Below, piece by piece: positions 13,262-18,673 of a stretch of 18,673 bases of DNA (the stretch's first letter is position 1; every line of letters begins with the position of its first letter). Location of the stretch: contig JAGOAF010000028.1 in assembly GCA_017984035.1 (NCBI GenBank), positions 1 through 18,673 of the forward strand, given 5' to 3'. Source of the DNA: Flavobacterium sp. Lineage in GTDB: Bacteria > Bacteroidota > Bacteroidia > Flavobacteriales > Flavobacteriaceae. The notes below the pieces were generated by a model. That model was given only the letters and a program-made list of their open reading frames with translations, was not told the DNA's origin and ran no database searches. A program made the translations under genes and the position numbers.

Positions 13262-15310
13262 TTATTGAAAATCAGCATCGGCTACACCTTCGTTAATTTT
13301 AACATCAGTCATTTTAATATTCAATTCGAATCCTACATTCTGAATCATATTAAAAGGAACTTTCACCCCTTTAACCTCACGATAATCCAAATACGAATTG
13401 GTTTTATTCATTGTTTTACCTCCTTGTTCGAGTGTAATAACATCTGCAATTTTTAATCCTGATTTAACATCATAATATAATGTTGTCTTCCCATTTTTCA
13501 ATGCATAAGCTTCTGTACCATTAATTGTTTCAATTCCTGTCAAACTCACTTCTGGTTTCTTCAACAGAGATAATTCTTCGATTGGAGTGGCAACCGCTTT
13601 CATATCCTCCAAATCTTTCCCTGTAAGTTCTACTTTTTGACCTTGTTGAATTACAAAAGCACCTTTTTCATTTACCACTTGTTTCATTAAACTCATTCCA
13701 CCCATTGCTATCTCAACTGCCAACTTTCCTCTTACATCGATTTTAGAATTAAAACTCAAAGGTGCCGGTGCTTGCGGAATAGAAGTTGATCCAACCATTG
13801 CAATTGTTTTTACAGCAAGAGCTGCTTTTTCGCCACCAATAGCTTTAATGTAATTATCTAAAACTGTTTTAGCATTAACTCCTTTTGGTACTTCTTTTTT
13901 GAAAACGGGTTTTTCAACCGCATTTCCATATTTGTCAAAAAACAAAATTGGAATTTTTAATTTTTCAAGTGCTGGAACTACATCTGCACCTTTACCTACA
14001 ATTAAAATTCGGCTATTATCCGCCAAGAAATATTTATTGGCTACACGCAATACATCGTCAGCAGTAACGGCATTGATATTTTTAATGTAGTTTTCATAGA
14101 AATCAGTTGGTAAATTTTGTGTTTGTATGCGCAATGCATAACCCGCAATAGTTTGAGGTTTTTCAATTTGCATTACAAATCGTCCAATATAACCCGCTTT
14201 TACACTAGCCAACATTTCATCTGTAACTTTTTCAGTTCTGATTTTTTTGTATTCTTTAAAAATTTCTACTACTGTACTATCAGTTACCGCATTTCGAACT
14301 TGAGTAGAAGCTTCAAATTTAGTTAGACGTTTGTCACCACGAATACTTGATCCTGCCCCATAAGTCCATCCGTGTGCTTCTCTTAAATTCATATTCAAGT
14401 AGCTATTAAAATCGCCTCCTAAAATTTGATTGGCAACCAATGCTGGAAAATAATCTGGATCTGTCATTTTAAGGTTGACCAAATTAACAACAGCCACTTC
14501 TGACTGAACTGCATTGGGCATATCTACAAAATTAATTTGCGAAAAAGCTACGTCTTTTGGCTCAGGATAAACTTGAACTGGAGCCAAAGCTTTTTTCCAA
14601 GAACCAAATAATTTTTCGACTGCTTTTTTAGTTTCGGCAAACTTAACATCTCCTACAATAATTAAATAAGCATTAGATGGAACGAAATACGAATTATAAT
14701 TCGCTTTCACATCCTCTAAAGTGACGTTTTTAATAGTTGATTCCGTAACGTATTCGCCGTTAGGATGATCTTTCCCAAAAGTCAAGAAATCATTAACTCT
14801 GCTAGCTACATCTGGCACACTTTTCTCACTTGCTTTAAGCCCTTCTATGATTTTTGCTTTTTCTTTGTCAAATTCTTCTTGTGTGAAGTTGGGATTTAAA
14901 GCACCGTCAGCTAATAACTCTAAAACTCGTGCTGAATATTTAGACAACGCGTTTCCGGAAGCTCCATTGGAGCTGAAATTAATATTGGCTCCCATAAAAT
15001 CAATTTCTTCATTGAAAGCCGATTTTGAGATTTTTTTAGTACCGTTTCCAATAAGACTACTGGTTAAATCAGCAACCCCTTTTTTTGATCCTTCTACATA
15101 AAGGGGGTTATCCAAAGTTAAAGTAAATGAAACTCTTGGTAATTTATGATTTTCAACAACCATTACTTTCAACCCGTTCTTTAGTTGGAATGACTCTGGT
15201 TTACCAATTTTAATTGTTGGAGCGGGTCCTGATTTCGGTTGAGGTATGATTTGTCCTTGCATTATCGCTGATATAAATAAGCTTGATAAAATTATAATTG
15301 ATTTTTTCAT
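13262..15310 (-). CDS. M16 peptidase-like subunit without zinc motif, with C-terminal extra domain, 682 aa
   Basis: A signal peptide (residues 1-19) leads into an M16B fold (about 34-460). Where active members have HxxEH, this one reads GVADLTSSLIGNGT (78-91), so His, Glu and His are replaced and it cannot bind the catalytic zinc. The second M16 half keeps the NLREAHGWTYGAGSS block (308-322) that completes the active site of a partner. An extra domain (about 478-682, beginning AKTVLDNYIKAIGGEKA) looks like the LolA-type lipoprotein-carrier fold found after some Bacteroidetes peptidases. The gene starts 8 bases after the active M16 gene, so the two very likely form a periplasmic heterodimer, as known for other M16B pairs. 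Peptide substrates are unknown. Confidence 0.88.
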   Translation of the reverse strand: MKKSIIILSSLFISAIMQGQIIPQPKSGPAPTIKIGKPESFQLKNGLKVMVVENHKLPRVSFTLTLDNPLYVEGSKKGVADLTSSLIGNGTKKISKSAFNEEIDFMGANINFSSNGASGNALSKYSARVLELLADGALNPNFTQEEFDKEKAKIIEGLKASEKSVPDVASRVNDFLTFGKDHPNGEYVTESTIKNVTLEDVKANYNSYFVPSNAYLIIVGDVKFAETKKAVEKLFGSWKKALAPVQVYPEPKDVAFSQINFVDMPNAVQSEVAVVNLVNLKMTDPDYFPALVANQILGGDFNSYLNMNLREAHGWTYGAGSSIRGDKRLTKFEASTQVRNAVTDSTVVEIFKEYKKIRTEKVTDEMLASVKAGYIGRFVMQIEKPQTIAGYALRIQTQNLPTDFYENYIKNINAVTADDVLRVANKYFLADNSRILIVGKGADVVPALEKLKIPILFFDKYGNAVEKPVFKKEVPKGVNAKTVLDNYIKAIGGEKAALAVKTIAMVGSTSIPQAPAPLSFNSKIDVRGKLAVEIAMGGMSLMKQVVNEKGAFVIQQGQKVELTGKDLEDMKAVATPIEELSLLKKPEVSLTGIETINGTEAYALKNGKTTLYYDVKSGLKIADVITLEQGGKTMNKTNSYLDYREVKGVKVPFNMIQNVGFELNIKMTDVKINEGVADADFQ

Positions 15311-15318
15311 GATGTCTC

Positions 15319-16644
15319 TTAGTTTTGGGATTTATCATTAACTGGAACATAATCCAACACCATTCTTTGGTTTGGGTTCAAATATTTCTTTGCCACCTCT
15401 CTAATTTCTTCACGAGTGATAGAATGGTACATTTCAATTTCAGTGTTAATCAGGTTAACATCTCCGTATAACAAATGATAAGTAGCTAAATTATTTGCAA
15501 TTCCTTCAATAGTTGAATTACTATTTACATATTGATTGTCAAATTGATTTTGAAGTTTTTGCAAATCTTTCTCCGAAATTAATTCCGTTTGAAGTTTAAC
15601 AATTTCTTCGTCAATTTCAGCTAACAAATTAGCTGCTTTAAATGGAGATTGTGGTAATCCATACAAAATGTAGGTTCCATGATCTTCTTGACTATAATTG
15701 AACGCTCCTATTTGAAGTGCCATTTTCTTATCGTCTACAATCTTCTTGTACATTCTTGAACTTTTACCATCACTCAAAATAGAAGAAATCATATCTAAAA
15801 TACGCGCATCTCTTGTTTTCATTGAAGGTGTTCTGTATGCAGTTACCATCATTGGCAACTGAATATTTGGATCTTCAAATTTTGCGTTAATAGTTTCTGT
15901 AATTGGCGCTTCTTCATAACTTGTGCGTTTTATTGGAGTCCCTTTTGGAATTACTCCAAAATATTTTTGAATCCACTCTTTCGCTTGTTCTGTTTTAAAA
16001 TCTCCCGCAACAACTAAAACAGCATTATTCGGAATATAGAATTTTTTATTAAAAGCTTGAAATTCTTCCAATTTAGCAGCATCTAAATGCTCCATAGAAC
16101 CGATAGTAGTCCAACGATAGGGATGATTTTTAAACATATTTTTCTTTACTTGAGGAAGCAATTGACCATAGGGACTATTGTCGTAACGCAATCTTTTCTC
16201 TTCTTTTACCACCTCATTTTGTGTGTCAACTCCAATTTGATTGATTACTGGATGAAGCAATCGTTCTGCTTCCATCCATAAACCTAACTCTAAATTATTT
16301 GAAGGAAAAACTTCATAATAATAGGTTCTGTCTTCAGTAGTGTTGGCATTATTTACTCCGCCATTTCCGGTAACGATTTTAAACCACTCACCCCTTTTTA
16401 TGTTTTGAGTACCTTCAAACAATAAATGTTCAAAGAAGTGAGCAAAACCTGTACGGTCTGGTTGTTCGTCTTTGGCACCAACATGGTACATTACCGAAGT
16501 AACCACCGTAGGGGCTGACGGATCGTTGTGCAAAATTACATGCAAACCGTTGTCTAAGTCATACTCCTCAAAAGCGACTTTCTGAGCAGAAGCAACTCCT
16601 CCCAGCATCAATGCAGCACTTAACATCATGATAGATTTTTTCAT
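15319..16644 (-). CDS. M16 (insulinase-like) zinc metallopeptidase, active subunit, 441 aa
   Basis: A signal peptide (MKKSIMMLSAALMLGGVASA) places it in the periplasm. The inverted zinc motif HFFEH (His69, Glu72, His73) lies in GFAHFFEHLLFEGT, with the third ligand Glu in the NEVVKEEKR block (about 148-149), about 76 residues on as the family requires. The C-terminal M16 half (about 185-430) lacks the strong R/Y loop seen in the partner, so the pair share one complete site between them. The length of 441 fits M16B subunits. It is first in a two-gene operon with the inactive 682-residue partner, with a -7 box upstream (16737-16730). Probably degrades peptides, for instance signal-peptide or transit-peptide remnants; the substrate is not known. 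Confidence 0.92.
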   Translation of the reverse strand: MKKSIMMLSAALMLGGVASAQKVAFEEYDLDNGLHVILHNDPSAPTVVTSVMYHVGAKDEQPDRTGFAHFFEHLLFEGTQNIKRGEWFKIVTGNGGVNNANTTEDRTYYYEVFPSNNLELGLWMEAERLLHPVINQIGVDTQNEVVKEEKRLRYDNSPYGQLLPQVKKNMFKNHPYRWTTIGSMEHLDAAKLEEFQAFNKKFYIPNNAVLVVAGDFKTEQAKEWIQKYFGVIPKGTPIKRTSYEEAPITETINAKFEDPNIQLPMMVTAYRTPSMKTRDARILDMISSILSDGKSSRMYKKIVDDKKMALQIGAFNYSQEDHGTYILYGLPQSPFKAANLLAEIDEEIVKLQTELISEKDLQKLQNQFDNQYVNSNSTIEGIANNLATYHLLYGDVNLINTEIEMYHSITREEIREVAKKYLNPNQRMVLDYVPVNDKSQN

Positions 16645-16729
16645 AAAGATTAATAATTTTTAAGTTAGATTTAGGTTTAATAGTTCTAGAGAAATTGTAT
16701 TAGATACTTCTTTATTGGTATTGTTACAT

Positions 16730-16737
16730 CAAAAATA
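16730..16737 (-). promoter_or_regulatory. -7 box of the M16 operon
   Basis: On the minus strand TATTTTTG (16737-16730) matches TAnnTTTG, 85 bases before the ATG at 16644, giving a leader of about 80 bases. TTG candidates at 12 and 24 bases upstream are off the optimum spacing of 19. Confidence 0.5.
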
Positions 16738-16752
16738 GTTTTTTTAATTCAA

Positions 16753-16790
16753 ATTTGGTTACAAATAATAGTGTTGTAATGAATCCAAAT
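16753..16790. repeat. Bulged inverted repeat in the M16/rplU divergent gap
   Basis: ATTTGG-TTACAA (16753-16764) is mirrored by TTGTAA (16774-16779) and CCAAAT (16785-16790), with a 5-base bulge in the right arm. It lies just upstream of the M16 -7 box. The 254-base gap (16645-16898) otherwise holds only promoters. Confidence 0.35.
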
Positions 16791-16838
16791 GTTATTTATT
16801 CTTGGTAACGTAGAAGGAAAACTTTTTTTCTAGAGGGA

Positions 16839-16868
16839 TTGCACAGTAAATTTTTAATTGTATATTTG
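16839..16868 (+). promoter_or_regulatory. Consensus promoter of the rplU-rpmA operon
   Basis: TTG (16839-16841), exactly 19 bases, then TATATTTG (16861-16868): a full match to TTG-N19-TAnnTTTG. The ATG lies 30 bases past the -7 box. This is the best promoter in the window together with the one at 574-604. Confidence 0.85.
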
Positions 16869-16898
16869 CAACCTTAAAATTAATAAAAACAATTTCGT

Positions 16899-17345
16899 AT
16901 GTATGCAATCGTAGAGATAGCAGGGCAACAATTCAAAGTAAGCAAAGACTTAAAGGTTTATGTTCACCGTTTGGCTAACGAAGAAGGTTCAAAAGTTTCT
17001 TTTGACAAAGTTCTTTTATTAGACGATAAAGGTAATGTAACTTTAGGCGCCCCAGCTATAGAAGGTGCTTCTGTAGAAGCTAAAGTGTTACAACACTTAA
17101 AAGGAGACAAAGTTATCATTTTCAAAAAGAAAAGAAGAAAAGGATACAAAAAGAGAAACGGTCACAGACAATATCTTACTCAAATTGTAATTGAAGGTAT
17201 TACAGTAGGTGGAGCTAAAAAAGCTGCAGCACCTAAAAAAGAAAAAGTAGTAGCAGAAGCGCCAGCAACTGAAGCAGCTCCAAAAGCAGCTCCAAAAGCT
17301 AAAAAGGCAGCTCCAAAAGCTAAAAAAGAAGATACTAAAGAATAA
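16899..17345 (+). CDS. rplU: 50S ribosomal protein bL21 with lysine/alanine-rich tail, 148 aa
   Basis: The first 103 or so residues are a complete bL21: MYAIVEIAGQQFKVSKDLK at the start, the HRLANEEGSKVSFDKVLLL strand and the RNA-binding FKKKRRKGYKKRNGHRQ loop (75-91). It binds 23S rRNA in the large subunit. Residues from about 106 to 148 are an added tail of Ala, Pro, Lys and Glu, with AAPKAKK repeated twice. Many Bacteroidetes L21 proteins carry such a tail; its role is unknown. It is the first gene of an operon with rpmA (25-base gap) under the consensus promoter at 16839-16868. Confidence 0.96.
   Translation: MYAIVEIAGQQFKVSKDLKVYVHRLANEEGSKVSFDKVLLLDDKGNVTLGAPAIEGASVEAKVLQHLKGDKVIIFKKKRRKGYKKRNGHRQYLTQIVIEGITVGGAKKAAAPKKEKVVAEAPATEAAPKAAPKAKKAAPKAKKEDTKE
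17286..17327 (+). repeat. 21-bp tandem repeat in the rplU tail
   Basis: Two consecutive 21-base units, 17286-17306 and 17307-17327, differ only at the last base (G or A) and each encode AAPKAKK. A partial 12-base unit precedes them at 17274. This region could vary in copy number by slippage. Confidence 0.75.
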
Positions 17346-17370
17346 TTAACAATATTAAAACCAATACGTC

Positions 17371-17631
17371 ATGGCTCACAAGAAAGGTGTCGGTAGTTCG
17401 AAGAATGGTAGAGAATCAGAATCAAAACGTTTAGGCGTTAAGATTTTTGGTGGTCAAGCTGCTATTGCTGGAAACATCATCGTAAGACAAAGAGGTTCTA
17501 AACACAATCCAGGAGAAAACGTTTACATCAGTAAAGATCACACTTTACATGCAAAAGTTGATGGAGTTGTTAAGTTCCAAAAGAAAAGAGATAATAAATC
17601 ATACGTTTCTATACTTCCATTCGAAGCATAA
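17371..17631 (+). CDS. rpmA: 50S ribosomal protein bL27
   Basis: The 86-residue protein begins [24 protein letters not shown], the standard N-terminus that reaches the peptidyl-transferase centre, and continues with the conserved [16 protein letters not shown] and [20 protein letters not shown] blocks. There is no N-terminal extension of the kind cleaved in Firmicutes, so the mature start needs no processing beyond Met removal. It is the second gene of the rplU-rpmA operon, 25 bases after rplU, with a strong terminator 30 bases downstream. Confidence 0.97.
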   Translation: MAHKKGVGSSKNGRESESKRLGVKIFGGQAAIAGNIIVRQRGSKHNPGENVYISKDHTLHAKVDGVVKFQKKRDNKSYVSILPFEA

Positions 17632-17653
17632 TCTGTAGATTTTCTATATCATT

Positions 17654-17686
17654 AAAAAAACCTGTTTCTCACGAAACAGGTTTTTT
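17654..17686. terminator. Bidirectional terminator between rpmA and the DUF1761 gene
   Basis: Seven A (17654-17660), arms CCTGTTTC (17661-17668) and GAAACAGG (17673-17680) with a TCAC loop, then six T (17681-17686). Confidence 0.94.
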
Positions 17687-17706
17687 GTTTTTATATCATT
17701 ATGTTA

Positions 17707-18195
17707 CTAAATCCAAGCACAAACGATTGCTCCTATAATCGTTAAAGAAACCATCCAGTAGCCCGAATGAATAAAAATGTATTTCCAAGACCTTCTTTCA
17801 AACAAGCCATTGATAGCAATCATTGGGAAAGCAAACCAAATACCAGTAAATAATCCATGAAAAGCCCCATGTTTGGCTGTTCTGAAGACCGTACCATAAT
17901 CTGCCATAAATGCAGCAAAAGAAGGTTTAGCTTCGGCAACTTTATCAAAACCCCCGACCATGCTCATGGCACCCATTTGATGAATCGATAGCATTTGCAT
18001 AACCATACCAATAAAAATAGAAAATATAAATGTTAATCCGAAGATTTTAAGCATATTCCCTTTTTGCAATTCTTCTTGGGTCAATCCCGTTTCTTTCATC
18101 CATACCGTTCCAAAAACCTTAGGATGATACCATACAAAACCTACTAACAAAGTAGTAAAAGCCGCCACAACAGGCGAAATAAAATTCATTTCCAT
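17707..18195 (-). CDS. DUF1761 membrane protein, 162 aa
   Basis: The protein has four hydrophobic helices: MEMNFISPVVAAFTTLLVGFVWY, the helix FGLTFIFSIFIGMVMQML, a central helix FHGLFTGIWFAFPMIAIN and the last WMVSLTIIGAIVCAWI. The FVWYHPKVFGTVWMKETGLTQEEL block after helix 1 is typical of DUF1761. Function is unknown. The frame is open to 18243, but that start lies above the -7 box at 18229-18222, so I chose the ATG at 18195 (an ATG at 18189, two codons on, is nearly as good). It is a single-gene unit with a shared terminator at its 3' end. Confidence 0.85.
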   Translation of the reverse strand: MEMNFISPVVAAFTTLLVGFVWYHPKVFGTVWMKETGLTQEELQKGNMLKIFGLTFIFSIFIGMVMQMLSIHQMGAMSMVGGFDKVAEAKPSFAAFMADYGTVFRTAKHGAFHGLFTGIWFAFPMIAINGLFERRSWKYIFIHSGYWMVSLTIIGAIVCAWI

Positions 18196-18221
18196 AACAT
18201 TAGTTTTAGTTGTTAATAGAA

Positions 18222-18229
18222 CAAATATA
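18222..18229 (-). promoter_or_regulatory. -7 box of the DUF1761 gene
   Basis: On the minus strand TATATTTG (18229-18222) is a perfect TAnnTTTG, 26 bases before the ATG at 18195. It rules out the longer start at 18243. No clear -33 TTG is seen. Confidence 0.55.
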
Positions 18230-18244
18230 AAAATAATACCCATT

Positions 18245-18276
18245 AAAAAACCCTCACATTGCTGTAAGGGTTTTTT
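18245..18276 (-). terminator. Terminator of ahcY
   Basis: Six A (18245-18250), arms CCCTCACA (18251-18258) and TGTAAGGG (18263-18270) with one C-A mismatch and a TTGC loop, then six T (18271-18276). It is symmetrical, but only the minus-strand gene needs it here. Confidence 0.85.
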
Positions 18277-18317
18277 AATCTAAAAATCTAACTTTCTAAA
18301 AAGTCTAAGCCGTCTGA

Positions 18318-18673
<356 letters not shown>

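Noticed and set aside
13250..13456. Plus-strand ORF of 68 residues after the EamA gene
   Set aside because: It is antisense to the end of the M16-like gene and starts beyond a strong terminator.
18196..18243. Longer start of the DUF1761 protein (16 extra residues)
   Set aside because: It overlaps the -7 box at 18229-18222, and the family usually begins at the first membrane helix.

Overview
The window is ordinary chromosomal DNA from a member of the Flavobacteriaceae, most likely Flavobacterium or a close relative. The evidence is an AT-rich sequence, a gliding-motility lipoprotein (GldD), a type IX secretion sorting domain, a DUF3078 outer-membrane protein, an HU / 30-residue AURKAIP1-COX24 / RNase G cluster, promoters of the Bacteroidetes form TTG-N19-TAnnTTTG, and almost no Shine-Dalgarno sequences. 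There are no tRNA or rRNA genes, insertion sequences, phage genes or CRISPR arrays, and no gap between genes exceeds 300 bases.

Layout. 1-1139: the tail of an unrecognised gene, a MORN/YwqK-like secreted protein on the minus strand, and a tiny protein that is little more than a signal peptide plus a type IX sorting domain. 1256-4132 (+): an LpxH-like metallophosphoesterase, a glycosyltransferase-like protein and a LuxE-type acyl-activating protein. 4129-6863 (-): dxs (isoprenoid precursor synthesis) followed by a DUF3078 barrel protein. 6901-7344 (+): tadA, divergent from dxs. 7412-9628 (-): HU, a 30-residue ribosomal-protein-like gene and the RNase E/G gene. 9763-11824 (+): mutY, ssb and gldD. 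11873-12250 (-): a metal-binding (HMA) lipoprotein, divergent from a DMT/EamA transporter (12347-13213, +). 13262-16644 (-): a paired M16 peptidase operon, one active and one lacking the zinc site. 16899-17631 (+): rplU-rpmA. 17707-18195 (-): DUF1761 membrane protein. 18318-18673 (-): the C-terminal part of ahcY, cut by the window edge.

The genes serve core functions: DNA repair and replication (mutY, ssb, HU), RNA processing and translation (RNase E/G, tadA, L21, L27, the COX24-like peptide), envelope and lipid metabolism (LpxH-like, dxs, DUF3078), periplasmic proteolysis (M16 pair) and gliding/type IX secretion (gldD). Convergent gene pairs share single bidirectional hairpin terminators, except one pair whose stop codons overlap.

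I see no large undescribed system. The points most worth a second look are: gldE missing from its usual place between ssb and gldD; a strict 7-bp-period array that reverses orientation at its centre, upstream of the RNase gene; the near-leaderless divergent dxs/tadA promoters; a stand-alone type IX sorting domain with no cargo; and an RNase E/G that lacks the zinc-link cysteines.
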